Positions 1 through 12,076 of a DNA stretch of 64,000 bases are shown one piece after another. Numbering within the stretch: position 1 is the stretch's first letter; every line of letters begins with the position of its first letter. A model generated the notes under the pieces. That model saw only the letters and a program-made list of their open reading frames with translations, searched no databases and was not told the DNA's origin. The DNA comes from Isoetes taiwanensis. Its lineage: Eukaryota; Streptophyta; Lycopodiopsida; Isoetales; Isoetaceae. A program made the position numbers and the translations under genes. The stretch is taken from positions 32,479,645 to 32,543,644 of the forward strand of contig JAJEKV010000002.1 in the NCBI GenBank assembly GCA_021234155.1, in the 5' to 3' direction.

Positions 1-216
1 TCGTGGAATTTCCTCAACCAGAACTTTCCCTAGTACAAAACAAATCATCCGTATCTTATTATCCAAATGGGATAAAAAATAAAAATAAACTGAGGTAAGT
101 CGGATGGAAAAAGATGATGGAACAGCTAAAAATTCATAAACATTTCTATATTGAGAGAAAAGATCAACACTGGGCACCACATTTTGGACATCCACATCCA
201 TCAAAAAAATCCTTAG

Positions 217-386
217 GTTACAGAGTCAGCTGTGTTGCACCATTGTGTTTGGCATGCATGATCATGCAGCTGTCACAAATATTTGATGCAGATCTTTTGA
301 AGTTACAGAGTCAGCTGTGTTGCACCATTGTGTTTGGCATGCATGATCATGCAGCTGTTACAAATATTTGATGCAGATCTTCCGAA
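217..386. repeat. 85-bp direct tandem duplication
   Basis: Two head-to-tail copies (217-301 and 302-386) differ at only a few bases. Each contains the perfect palindrome GCATGATCATGC. No gene is visible around it. Confidence 0.9.
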
Positions 387-1194
387 GTTTTGTTATTGCC
401 TATGTCGTGGTCCACTATAGCAGGTTGGCAAATCACAGCCAAGACATTAAAGGAAAATGAATATGAAAAGTTTCACTGCATCGACATTATTATAACGTGA
501 TAGTAGAAGTCCCATCGAAAATGCATTATAGAAATTCAACTTTCTAAGGCAATACCTGGGACTCTCATGATAAGTTCCAGGATGCAAGCTACACAGGTAA
601 AATCAAGTACGGCTATATAAATATACGATGTAGCAACGAAAATAAGACAGAAGAGATCATGCCCAATTTTCTGAACCTGATTCAGTCCCCAATCAATCTT
701 CTCGGTTTCTGGCCGGATTGAAATTACTGAATGGACATTCTGTGGAATTGGGAAGAATAGCCGAATTGGATTCTTCAGAAAAATTGGGCGATTATCAACG
801 ATCTTCTAACCAGTTTGAATTGGGAAGGGAAGATGAGTTGGGCACTTTTCGATCTTCAGAAACCCAAGAAAATTTGGGTGATGGATCGTTAGATGCACAG
901 GGTAAATTGAGTTCAGATGAAACTGTAGATCTTGAATCAGCAAAAAAATCAGATAAACAGGAACACTACCAGGCAACCATTTTCCAATCGATACATGCAA
1001 ATATTTAGCGAAAAATTCATCCATATCAGCAAAGGAAAACAACTGCGAAGGCCGATATATATACATGTAAGTATGATTTGTCGCACATTTTCAACGATGA
1101 TCTGGTGGACAGATGCTACACCCTGCTGCCATGGACAAATCTATGCGCATATTATTTATTTCAATTCCGGCATGGGAAAACAGGTATCAATAAG
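387..1194 (+). other. Intergenic; one hydrophilic open frame of unknown meaning
   Basis: Frame 718-1008 has no ATG at its open end. It encodes a charged, low-complexity peptide with a recurring Glu/Lys-Leu-Gly pattern, and the underlying DNA shows imperfect short repeats. It could be a decayed exon or a chance frame. Nothing else is recognised here. Confidence 0.2.
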
Positions 1195-2412
1195 CGAAGG
1201 GTTTCTAGTACCATAGGGGGTGCTTCGATCGGCTCCCGGAACTAACTTGAGGCGCCAACCGGGTTCGCCCAGGCGAACCCCAAAAATTCGCCCAGGCGAA
1301 CCCGTCGGATTCGCCCAGGCGAACCCGCAAATGACGTGGCAGGGGGCGTCGCGGGGGCTGAATGCCTGCGTGGTGTTGCTACTGGGTTCGCCCAAGCGAA
1401 CCCCAAACCGGGGTTAGTGACAGATGGCAGAGACGGCAGAGCGGCAGACTGCAGAGACGGCAGAGCATTGATTGCTGCCCTGCCGGGTTCGCCCAGGCGA
1501 ACCCACCGGTTCTGCTTGCAACACAAAGGCCACCGCCCAGAGAAAACCGTCGAGGAATGAGAATCAAACAACTTCTGTGCTGGGCTTCTGTGTAAGAAAC
1601 GCCTTCACCTCCACCAAATATCAGACCGAGATACCGGGCCTCCTAAGTAAAAAATTCCTCCACTGCCACAAAAAATCCAGGCTGACAGCAAAAGGCCTCC
1701 CTGTGTATTGCTTCCCAGCCATGTGAGCAACAAAATGAGTTGAGAGGAAATACCAAATAAGTAGAGCTGGAAGAGATTTGCAAAAGATACTCTGTTGCAT
1801 CAACGCCTCAAGCAAAACAGAGAGCAAGTAAGGGGAAAAAAATGGAAACGCATGCAACGGGGGCTGGATTGCACTGGACTTGCACTGATCTGAGCCGGAT
1901 GATTGCTAACGGAGCAAGGGAAATCAGCAAAATGAAAAGTTTGTGCAGATTTGAGCAGGATGAATGGTTGCCAACAGAACCAGCAAACCAGCAAAGCAAA
2001 ACTTGCAAAGCAAAGCAAAAACTTGTACTGCTCTGCAAGGCTTGCAATGCTCTGATCCGGAAGGTCGCCAATGCAGAAAACCCCAAATCCTACCATTTTC
2101 AAATTCGGAGAAGCTCAATAGCCCATCAGAGGGCTCAGTTTGTTTGGTGGGCTGCAGAAACGGCCGCCGTACTCCAAGCCCCCGTCCGCACCTGCCAAGC
2201 CTGCAACTAACCCCCCGGGTTCGGGTTCGCCCAGGCGAACCCGGTAGGAAGGCCACGCCGACCCCGCGCCCGCGAGGCTCCCGCCAGGTCGGCCCAGGCG
2301 AACCAAGTGGGTTCGCCCAAGCGAATTTTCCGGGTTCGCCTGGGCGAACCCACTTGGTTCGCGAACTTGGTTTCGAGAGCCAATAAAGTGGGCGGAAAAT
2401 GGTACAAGACCC
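1195..2412. mobile_element. Candidate non-autonomous element rich in GC palindromes
   Basis: Nine full or partial copies of the near-perfect palindrome GGGTTCGCCCAGGCGAACCC lie at about 1261, 1286, 1307, 1384, 1485, 2223, 2291, 2309 and 2332. The first three (1261-1326) match the reverse complement of the last three (2290-2351), so the block is bounded by inverted repeats. Weak inverted similarity extends outward to a shared GTACCAT at about 1208 and its complement at about 2398. Flanking ATCAATAAG (1186-1194) and ATCAATATG (2413-2421) match at 8 of 9 bases and could be a target duplication. No transposase is present. The open frames across it are translations of the palindromes. A non-autonomous DNA transposon is the best guess. 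Confidence 0.5.
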
Positions 2413-2830
2413 ATCAATATGCATTGGAGCTTATATTTCATGCAAGAACGAGGAGACATTCTTGCCTGATAAGCAACCCAGAAGAAACATCTTTGTTCTA
2501 AGTGTCGTATTACGGCGGATTGGATGTAATGAGATGGCATTTTAATTATAATGCGGCAGACAGAAGGATGGGTTTGAAATTGAGTTTGTAACTGGAGAAG
2601 AGTTTTTCTGGCGAGGATATGGTGGTGCAGATCATTTTGTAGGAAAATTTTCTTGGGATTTCAGGAGATCTAAGGACAGCGATCTGTGGGGAAGCAAGCT
2701 TCTAGTAATGCCGGAGATGCAAAAAATCACCAAGAATCATCGAAAGGCATCCATAGCACGAAAATGATGTGGGCGTTCCGCGTTCGACTTATTTTCATCC
2801 TATGGACAGAGTAGGGAATAGCAAGAAGAA

Positions 2831-2929
2831 GGGGTTAAACCCCTGTGAGAGCCCATTACGGCAAATAAATGGGCGAGCCCGGAGAGCCCATTTATTTGTC
2901 GTAATGGGCGAGCACAGGGGTTTGACCCC
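2831..2929. repeat. Long hairpin (44-bp arms, 11-bp loop)
   Basis: The left arm 2831-2874 pairs with 2886-2929 with about five mismatches, leaving an 11-base loop. It could be a foldback element remnant or a small-RNA hairpin. There is no sign of either role beyond the fold itself. Confidence 0.8.
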
Positions 2930-3232
2930 TTTAACCGGGCAAGTCCGAGACTGTTTTCTAGACAATGATCTTGCTGCTACACTCCCTTTGCAAATATTGT
3001 GGCGAGATTTTCTGGCAGATTTACGTGCCAGGCAACACAATGCGGCCAGGAATATGTTTTTTCAAAGCAGATTTGGATGAGGCATGCAACTCCGGCCAGG
3101 AACAGAGTTTTCGGTGCAGATTCATGATTTGTAGGCAACTCAAGTAGGCAACTGCATGGCTTCCATTCCATATCCAGCCGGAACTAGTAGAATGGAAAAA
3201 ATACCGGGCAAGTTATCCCTCACGACAGGCTG

Positions 3233-3287
3233 CTGCAGATGGTTTATCATGATAACCAGCCTGCAGATGGTTTATCGTGATAACCAG
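3233..3287. repeat. 27-bp tandem duplication with inner palindrome
   Basis: Two copies (3233-3259 and 3261-3287) differ at one base. Each contains the palindrome-like GGTTTATCATGATAACC. Confidence 0.85.
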
Positions 3288-3929
3288 GCAGAGGATCACC
3301 TGTTACGGCTAATCATCAGTCTAGATCTAACGGCTACGATCTAAAATAGGCGAGGACCTGCCGGTTAAAGTGGGATAAGCAACGGTTCGAGGCCACAATT
3401 TATTAGAGCAAGATCCAATGGTTTAGAATAAGTCCATGTCAATTTTTAACGTGTCACCCAAGGTTGGGCTGTTGGGCTAAAACTGAAAACAACAAAAAAA
3501 AAAATGATGCAAAATATTTCCAAAGTACACATCATTCCTGCGCATTATAAATCTAAATCTATTTAATAGCTAACATATTAGAATTTAATGATTTTAATCT
3601 GGCTTTAATCTGTAATGCTTAGTTTGAATATTCCTTTACATAAATACATGCTTTTGTCGACAATTGAGCCTAATAAAATGCAAAACCGCATTCAATGCCT
3701 AAAAGTGCCCAAGCATCCTATTGCACATTTTTGCTGAGGAAATCTTTTCAATGGTCTTTTTCTTACTGGTCTTTATGGTCTTTTTGTGACTTCTATACCT
3801 ATCTTTCTATATCAATGCTCATGTCGTGAATTCTATACCTACCTTTTTATATCTATTTTGTCAAAATACCATAGAGGCCTACGCATGGAATACCTAGTAT
3901 TAATTGGTTTAGAATTGTGCTTCAATAAC
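3288..3929. other. Intergenic, AT-rich, nothing recognised
   Basis: No coding frame, RNA gene or clear repeat can be supported in this stretch. Confidence 0.5.
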
Positions 3930-4895
3930 AATTAGATGGAGTCTTGGAAGACAGTACGGACCTTATTTCATATTGATCTTGTTGCATGTCATCAGTTGAG
4001 TGCCCCTTGTTGGTGATACCTGTGGAAGATAATCTCCCACTTTGTGTCTCAGTTCATCCATTAACTCAATGATGCTGGAGGTTAGCAGGAATCTTAACAG
4101 TTGCAGCATGGCTAGTACTCTGCCATTGGTTGCTCCAGAGGCTATCAAAGGGTGCATGTGAATTTCCCACCAGAGTGTTCACGAGCATAGGCTTTTAGGC
4201 TGCTTGTCAATGGTGATATCCTTCCGCCATCCACTAAGTGGTCCCTTCAGCTCTCACCTCCTAGTTGGAGATGTATGTGGACTTGGGCTTGGGATAAACT
4301 ACTCCATCCTAAGGTGGCTGTGCTTTGGTGGCAGATTCTTCACCGATGCCCTCGAGTGAATGTGCTTGTCCACAGATTTGATCCTCGAGTGTCAGCACTC
4401 TGCCCACTATGCAAGCAAAGGGACGAGGCCATTGAGCATTGTTTCTTTTTATGTCATCATCTCCAGCCTGTTTGGTCTTGGCAGCTTTCTCTTTTTCACG
4501 TGACATTGACAAGTCAGCAAGTGCTTCTGGCTATTTATCCGGATACTTGGAATAAGGTGCAGAGTCAAGCATTTCGTTTGGCATCAGGATGGTTGTTGTG
4601 GTCCATCTGGAAGCGCAGAAGATTGTGTATCTTTCAGGGTTTGGATATTCCTCCTGCAGTAGTCCTCCAGGACGCACAAGCTAGAATCGCTAACGCCTAC
4701 CATTGTTCTTCGCTTGCTCCTGCGAAGTGACAGTTGATATGTGGGTCCTATTTGAGTGTGTTGTCTTATGCATAGGCTGGTGTTTCTATTCAGTGGATCA
4801 TGATTATCCTCTGAAATTCTATTCCTGCCTGCATTTGTATCTGGCTTTTGGCTTGGTGTTTCAATAAAGTTTGTCGTTCTTCAAAAAAAAAAAAA
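3930..4895 (+). mobile_element. LINE 3' end (5'-truncated)
   Basis: The open frame 4275-4730 (readable in frame from about 4180) encodes the zinc-binding domain found after reverse transcriptase in plant LINEs. It shows WWQILHRCP, then CPLCKQRDEAIEHCFFLC, then LASGWLLWSIWKRR. The segment ends in a run of A at about 4880-4893 after an AATAAAG-like signal. Upstream frames are broken by stops, so it is a dead fragment. The same subfamily ends at 60.4-60.8 kb on the other strand. The 5' boundary is approximate and no target duplication was found. Confidence 0.75.
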
Positions 4896-5339
4896 AACAA
4901 TTAGGACAGCATACGCTATGATGAATTATTAATCAAATCGAATTATACAAGGGTGAATGTATTATTAATTAAACTTATGAGAATTGACTCAATCTAGCAC
5001 TGCCTCGTCGAAGGTCCAACTCTACATAGATTTTGAGATTGACTTAATCTAAGATTGCCTCGTCGTCTACAAAGAGACAACGCCTTCACTTTCTCTCTTT
5101 AATGTTACATGATTGGAGTAACGCCATGCGAGAAGCCACACATTCAGCATAGATGGGCAAGGCACTATAAAAATTCAAATTATAGTTTATTGTAATGCAA
5201 AACTTGACTAGAATCTAGGACCAATAAAACCAAGAATAAAACGAAGATGTTAAGCTATAAGAGAGGCTATAATAAAGTTGATTGTAATGGTACAAAGTAA
5301 CTTTAAAATGTAATCTCTGATGAAATCAAATGTTGAAAT
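4896..5339. other. Intergenic, nothing recognised
   Basis: AT-rich sequence with no supported gene. A phrase resembling attgac-tcaatcta-gca-tgcctcgtcg occurs twice (about 4983 and 5039), suggesting a small degenerate duplication. Confidence 0.4.
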
Positions 5340-5733
5340 ACTAACTCGTCATCAGGCTCGGGTGTGTCTTGGACTTGGATTACATCTAGATCCTCATCAT
5401 CCTCATCTTCATAGCTATGGATATCTAAATATACAAGGAGACTGTTGATATTCTTGAAGTCATATGAAGGTCTAGCATCCATGTCATCAATTATCTCAAA
5501 GAGTTCTTCCTCTTCCCTTATTGAAGCTTCTGGACATCCTTTTTTTTTGCAGACTTAACTTCATTCTTATCAAAAAAATTTCGTTTTCTATTATCAGAAG
5601 ATAACTGCACCTCTTCATCTTGTGCCTTTGGTGCACTACATAATTCATTATATTGTTCTAACTCCTCCTCAGGAACTTCTCCGGGGGGGAAATAAAGCCA
5701 CCAAGGGCAATTATCTCTTTCCCAATCACTCAT
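5340..5733 (-). pseudogene. Hypothetical acidic protein, frameshifted
   Basis: The minus-strand frame starting at 5733 opens with MSDWERDNCPWWLYFPPGE and is rich in Glu and Asp. It runs into a short stop-terminated tail after a run of eight or nine A (about 5541-5549). Another frame continues without stops from about 5517 to 5340 with the same acidic character, including EDEDDEDLD and DTPEPDDE. The two pieces therefore look like one protein broken by an indel in the homopolymer, or a sequencing error there. I do not recognise the family. It may belong with the minus-strand frame at 6049-6417. Confidence 0.35.
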
Positions 5734-6048
5734 AACACATCCTCCAAGTTATACATAGTAGAGATCTCATCTAGAGTGGCCTATCTCCTTAAAACAGGTA
5801 TCTTATCAACCAACTGCTTAGAGAGGCAATAAACAAAGTACCTGCAGACAATGAAATTCATAATGAAAATTTCACAATATAGTCATAATAGTACAATTTG
5901 AAATTTACCTAAAGCATACTCTCATCGAGGACCTCTTAATATCATATGCATCCTCCATCTTCGCACTCAAGGACATGTTCTTTTCAAATGTCTTGAAAAT
6001 ACTATTATTTCAACTTAAAATCATCAAACCATACTTCCAACGTGTCCT

Positions 6049-6417
6049 CTACATTTGCCACAACAATGTGCTTAGTTGATATAACATAATCAAATGTTGA
6101 TAAGTTTCCTTTTTCAGCCATTCATTGAATTCCTTGTCATTATTTGGAATTTTGTAGCTCGATACTATTGCAGTGCCTGAAATCATCCACTCCAACCACT
6201 TATCTCTAACACATGGATCAACTCTTGCTTTTGTCATGCCATTCAACTTCTCCAAGGTTAGTCGAATGTAATTATTCTCCAGCGATCTGCTTGTGACCAT
6301 GTTAGCCCAATTATGACCCAAATCAGGATTTACGATAGCCAAATATTTTTCCATCTTTGCTTGCCACTTTCGTCTCACTTTTTTCTCTGCTTTGATCTTA
6401 GCTTCATCGTTCCCCAA
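6049..6417 (-). CDS. Hypothetical protein exon, lysine-rich
   Basis: An open minus-strand frame of 122 codons encodes a basic N-terminal helix rich in Lys and Glu (AKIKAEKKVRRKWQAKMEK), then a Trp-containing region. It lies 0.3 kb upstream of the acidic frame at 5340-5733 on the same strand, so the two may be exons of one gene. The sequence between them contains stops and would have to be intron. I recognise no domain. It may be a host gene or part of an uncharacterised DNA transposon. Confidence 0.3.
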   Translation of the reverse strand: MGNDEAKIKAEKKVRRKWQAKMEKYLAIVNPDLGHNWANMVTSRSLENNYIRLTLEKLNGMTKARVDPCVRDKWLEWMISGTAIVSSYKIPNNDKEFNEWLKKETYQHLIMLYQLSTLLWQM

Positions 6418-9400
6418 TTCCTCACAATACTTTTCAGTTAATGCATCAACTTCTTTTATAATTGTTGGCTAAAATGTAACAAATAGGCGTGCTATAAATA
6501 GTAGAATACCAATGTAAACTTTGAAATATCCATGTTTTAACACAAACCTGATACATGATCTTTGCCAAAATGTACCTGGTATGAGGATACCAGGGTCCCT
6601 CCTTCATTGCTTTCACTTCTACATTTCTACTTTCTGCAAGCTTTTGGTTGCTAACATTGGCAAGGAAGTTTTGTCAAATCAAAGTTTGTCATTCTGTGCA
6701 CACCATAAAGTATATCTTTCAACTTTGTCTTTACAATCCCCCCTCCTCCTTTTTTTTTTGGAAGACAAGGTAGGTTTAATATTCATAGAAAAAGTTACAT
6801 CATCGAGTATACCATAGAAGGCATACTTCCAGCTTAAATACCAGTAACATGTTCCTTATAAAATGGAATCATGTGAAAACAGGGGCCAGCTACAATTAGG
6901 CACCAATCCACATAATATTATTAAAATGCATCATATTATGTAAGATAGAGACACTAGAGATAAAATTGTCTTAAGTTTACTGTGCCTCAATGAAATCCTG
7001 TATGATCAAATTTGCTACCCTCTTTCTGCTAAATATGTTCAGCAACAGATCTAGTTTATCAGTCGGGTAGTTAGTGAAATCCAGCAGCAGAAGAACATGG
7101 ACCTCTCTTTTCTGTTGCCATTTATGACACAGATTCATGAAGTATTGTCTCAGATTATTATGACTCCATGCTTCAGGCCTGTTTAATACCTTCTTGATAG
7201 CCGAGGCGTGAATCATCTCTTGTTTTAGTTGAATAAATATATCCTCTTCCTCATTCCTAGGGAGATTGAAATCTTCTTCATCTGAGTCCTCAGCAACATC
7301 CATTTCCCTATCTGCTACTCCAAATCTGTTAAGCCTCCTCATTGCATCTGTGCAAAACATCATCATTAAATGTTAGCTTTAACCAAAAAAAATCATACAT
7401 CCCCTGAAAACTACCAATAGTATTCCATTCTTTATCATAATTCTTCCCTTTAAGGACTCTGTGAGCCACAACCGAGTCTATCAGAACTGCCAAAAAGGTT
7501 TGTTTAAGCCAAATCAGATTTGGAGTTTTATGTTCAAGAGCAATTCTGTTTCTATGCTTTCAAACTGCCCAGCAACTTAAGGATCTTGTTGTATTCAATA
7601 GTCTGTTTACAGTGTTCAAGAATTCCATCAGGCAGGAATTTCGAATAGCCCCCCTATTGATTTGAGCAGCCCAGCTCCAGAAATCCTTAATAACAAGACA
7701 TATAAAACATGGATAGAAGTTTCTATCTCCCCACAACCCATAGGGCATATCTTAGAGATTGAGGTAACAAATTTTGCTCTCCAGGAATTGGTAATTAAGC
7801 TCTGGTGCAGGATTAACCAGCCAAAGGTCTTAACCTTATTTGCAGTACAACTCTTCCAAACTTTAGCACACACAGCTGCTAACTCCTTTTCCTCACAATT
7901 CCAAAGCTGAGTTGCTTTGGATGGCTTATGACTAATCAATGCTTATAGATCTCCTTAACTGAGTATAGTTCTTTACCTTTCAAATGCCATTGATTAGAAC
8001 TGTCACATAATTTCCTGTCTAGATCTGAACCCTTAGTAACTACTGCAATCTCTTCCCAAGGCTTCCATTCAGATTCTCCATTCCTTAAATCACCAATTTG
8101 CCTAATACCTGTGTTATGCCACTGCATATACTTCTGTGGATGTTGGAGTGCTAAACAGTCATTATCACTCCTCACAACATCAGGATGCCAGAAGAAATTG
8201 ATGTCTTTGGATTTGGCATCAATAATTGGAGGTTTATAGCATAAGGATGCTAAATTCCATGCTTCAAACATTCTTCTCAAAAGGTTAGATGTATTAGAAC
8301 GTGGATTAAATTGGAAGAATGCTGAATCTAGCAGCTCATGTTTGAGACAATGGCTACCAACTGGATATGATTCCTGTACCCAGTATCTGACCAACTTTAT
8401 AGTCGGAGATGGTGAGGTGTTATGAATAGCTCTCCAAATCATCTTAACAGCTAAGGCTTGAGCTTGAATAAATAAATCTTTACATCCAAGCGCTCCCTCT
8501 TTCCTAGATTTAGTAAGGTCACCCCAAGCCACCTTGTGCACACCCTGCCAAATGAATTGTCTAATGGCTGCTTCAATTTTACTGTAGGAGGCCTTGTCCC
8601 CAATAATTACAGAAGAAAAGTAAACATGTGTGTTGCTGATTACTGCAATTAGCAATCTGTATTCTACCAGCCAGAGAAAGTGAAGAGGAGTACAGACCTA
8701 ACTTCTTTTTTATCCGGGTTATGATTGGATCCCATAATCCACGAAGAGAGGAGTTCAAGGCTGAAGGGATGTCTAGAATTGATGTACCTGCATTTTTGTT
8801 GACGATTTTGATCCCCTGCATCTCTGTTTCCTGTGTGTCTAAAATAATTGCACATTTGCTCTTGTTGAGCCTAACTCCTAATATTTGACCAAATTTCTCC
8901 ATCACATTGAGGAAGTTTGAAAGACTCGTATCTCCCTGTTTTAGAAAGACAAAGGTATCGTCAGCATATTGCATTAAGAAAAAGGTACCTTCATTCCCAG
9001 GCAGCTCAAGGCACTAAATGTCACCCCTTTTATGCATGTGAGTTACCAATTTAGTAACCATCTAAGCTACTATCAAAAAGAGGTATGGATCTAGAGGGCA
9101 TCCTTGCCTCACTCCCCTTCTATGGAAATTGATCTGAGGGAGTTCCATTAATCATTATAGCTGACGAGGCCATAATGAAACACTTTTTGATAAACACTAT
9201 CTGATAGCCCCAAATGAGCCATTGCCTTTTCCAGAAATTGCCAGCTGATAGTGTCATATGCTCTCTTAAAATCTAATTTGAGAAGCATGCAGTTTTGGTT
9301 GGAAAGCTTATTCCAATGTAACCCTTCTGCTGCACCAATATAATTGTCCAAGATATTCCTTTGAGGAAGAAAAGCAGACTGACAGGGATTAATCACTTTG

Positions 9401-10551
9401 ATAAGAATCATCTTCAATTTGTTAGCTAAGATTTTAGCCAACACCTTGTAGGTAGTATTGGTAAGGGAAATCGATCTCTAATCTCCTATGTGTGCAGGAT
9501 TATCAATCTTGGGAATGAGAGTAATATGTCCTGCATTAATTGCTGGATGCAAATATTTCACCCTCCAGGCACATTGAATAAAAGAAATGAAATCATCCTT
9601 CCATAGGTCCCAAAATTCCAAGTAGAATTCTGGCCGAAATCCATCCGGGCCCGGGCTTTTACCATAGGGCATAGATTGGAGAGTTTCTTGATTTCAACCT
9701 AATAGCTGCTAAAACTATTCTTGTATTCTTTATGAAAACGTTCCTGAATGTCTTCCTGACCATCCAGTTTCTTGCCATCATCTCCAATAACTTGTATAAT
9801 TCCATTATTTAGAATTCTACTTTTTGCAGTTCTAAGAAGAAAGCAGTGCCTGCATCATCCATTTCATTGATATATTTACATCTACTTTTCACAGCAAGAC
9901 TTCTTGCCTCAGCTTCTTCGATACCTTTAACTTGGACTCCAATTCAAACTCTTTCTCCTGCCACCATGTATTGTCCTTGTCCTGGAAAAGTAGCTTCCTT
10001 ATCTCTCTCATTGCCTCATAAACCTCATGTTTTTCTTTCTTCTTCTTGAGATTCCATTCTTTACCCCATTTCTTGACCCAACATTTGACCTGCTTTATCT
10101 TATGAACAAAGGATTTCATGGATTCTATAAAAGGAATCTTAGGGAGTTGCTATAGAGTTCATAAAAAGCCTCACAGAATCTTCTATTTTGCAGCAACCCC
10201 TGTGTTAAATTTAAATGGAATGTTTGCCCTTCCTTCTTTTGGTTGTGCCATATTTCCCAAGAATTGGGGAAAATGGTCGGAAATAGAATTGCCAACATCA
10301 CAGGAGGTAACTAAATTATCCCAATCTTCCAAATCAGAATTCCAGAGATAGAATCTGTCAAGGAGATAGTATGTTCTTTGATCTCCTTTCCTTTTGTTAC
10401 ACCAAGAATAGTGATAAGTGGATGATGGGGGGATATATAGAAAATGAGATATTAGAGTGTCCCAGGCCTGTCTCTACCCTTTAGACATATTCATTTGCTT
10501 TTCAAGTTTTTAGTCCAAGACAAGTGTATTGTTGAAGTCCCCAGCCATCAA

Positions 10552-11151
10552 CTAATTTCTTATATGATGATTTAGGATCCAGATATTGATTTGATTCCAT
10601 TGCTCTTCTCTTTCAGTTGGGTCAGTTGATGCATAAACATTTATTATGCCAATCACATCCTTACCTTTCTGCAAAATAGCAACTGTCCATCTGCCACCTG
10701 CATGACTGTATTTCTGGAGACACACATATCCCTGCCAGACTATACAAATTCCCCCCTTAGTACCATCTGCTGAAGACCATACAGAATCCTCCCCTCCCCC
10801 CCCCCACCCCCTCCAATGAAGTCTGAGACCACAAATACTGCAGGGGGTGGGAAGACCATTCCATACCAGTTTCAGAGTTTTGTTGCCTCCAAAATAATCC
10901 TTATACTCCACCTCCTTGGGAATGTCCCTCAGGATATCCAATTGAACCCAAATTCTAGGAGCTCTTTCCGGAATAGCTTCCCAACCAATATAATCCCCAA
11001 TCCCTGAGAAAAGATCTTTAAAGATTTCCTCATATCCCGCTCCTTGGGCCTTGGCTTGGCTGATGATTCTAGAGTTGGACTTCCAGATTTCAGTTCTCCT
11101 AGTGGTATATTTCCTGTTGTTGTCTTCAACATTGTTTCCTGTTGGTTTCAA
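10552..11151 (-). pseudogene. LINE ORF1-like / endonuclease fusion fragment
   Basis: This 199-codon frame joins a DUF4283/CCHC-type segment (residues 1-108) to the middle of an AP-type endonuclease (from about residue 125; IINVYASTDPTEREEQW). A glycine stretch encoded by a homopolymeric G run (10790-10812) links them. In intact LINEs these two parts are hundreds of residues apart, so an internal deletion is likely. It lies inside the LINE at 6750-11270. Confidence 0.7.
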
Positions 11152-11200
11152 AGAGATGCCTGTGAGGGTTTTACCCAGTGTTGGTCTTTCAGTAGCTCAA
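11126..11200. repeat. Segment repeated at 11797-11915
   Basis: The stretch from 'tgtttcctgttggtttcaaa' to 'tcagtagctcaag' belongs to the 5' part of the LINE. It recurs almost unchanged about 0.7 kb downstream, where its first part is doubled. Confidence 0.75.
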
Positions 11201-11270
11201 GAAATGAGATTTACCTTCGTTTCTCAAGATTCGAAGATAAATACAGTTCTTGAACTACTGAGGTAGTTAG

Positions 11271-12076
11271 TTGTTAAGTTAGTTGTCCTATTTGGTATGT
11301 GTTCTATTTAGTTGTTTTCTTTTCTTTTTCTTTCTCATCAGCCGACGTGCATCTCTTCTCTTTCTGTCATTGAAGTGTCAAGTCCCACCCACCCACCCAC
11401 CCTTCTTCAGGCCCTCGTGCCTGGTTGTGAGGTTTAGTGCCTGTTGTGAGGCCCTTGTGCCCGTTGAGCCCTAGGGGTTCTTAGCTTTCTTCTTGTTTTT
11501 TTGTAAACAGCTCGAGAGCATGTTGCCTATAGTTTGGATGGAAGTTGCAGTTCATAGACACAAAATGAAGATCTTAGTGAAGGCACTTTCGGAACTTGAA
11601 TTCTTCGTTAACTTTTTGTTTATTTGTATTGTTCACCCAACAAGGCTAGTCAGCATGAGGGTATACTTTAGTACTCATAAATGTTGCTATTATGGTCATT
11701 TTTCTTCGAAAACCTGAAAGGGCAAGGCTTTTTATCCCGGCCATAAATGGTCGCATTTCATCGGTTTCATTGTTTTTAGAAGATCAGCATTGTTTTTTTT
11801 GTTTCCTGTTGGCTTCAAAGAGATGCCTGTGAGAGTTTTATATTGTTTCCTGTTGGTTTCAAAGAGATGCCCATGAGGGTTTTATCCAGTGTTGGTCTTT
11901 CAGTAGCTCAAGAATTTTACATATAGAAATGTTTTGTAGTAATATGTTCAACAAAAAGATGGTCATATATGTTGATGTGCCTTGCACGAAACAAACTTCC
12001 TTCATATTCCCTAGGATCATGTCAATTGAAATGTTGTTGTACGTATAATGCGCCTTTAAAAAAAAATTAGCCATCT
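11271..12076. other. Spacer between two LINEs
   Basis: It contains a (CCCA)n-like run near 11385-11402 and duplicated LINE 5' fragments at about 11797-11840 and 11843-11915 (see 11126-11200). No gene is recognised. Confidence 0.5.

Larger units (their letters stand above)
6750..11270 (-). mobile_element. Near full-length LINE, decayed
   Basis: Read on the minus strand, the order is: a DUF4283/zinc-knuckle-like segment (about 11150-10830, ending LPTPCSICGLR), an abrupt join, an endonuclease part (GGICIVWQGY at about 10770; MAGDFNN at about 10550), reverse transcriptase (KSPGPDGF near 9660; LLKLDFKRAYDT near 9290; MQYADDTFVF near 8970), the IWQG...GGLGCKDL-type connector (8655-7936), a zinc-binding domain (7939-7628) and a C-terminal extension (7366-6977). 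A poly-A tail appears as T at 6750-6759 on the plus strand. Many stops and frameshifts make it inactive. The join at the G/C run (10790-10812) removes the region between the ORF1-like part and the endonuclease. The 5' end is approximate and no target duplication was found. Confidence 0.85.

Noticed and set aside
1156-2540. Several overlapping open frames with GFAWANP / RLGEPG-like phrases
   Set aside because: They are six-frame translations of the GGGTTCGCC...GGCGAACCC palindromes and appear on both strands at once.
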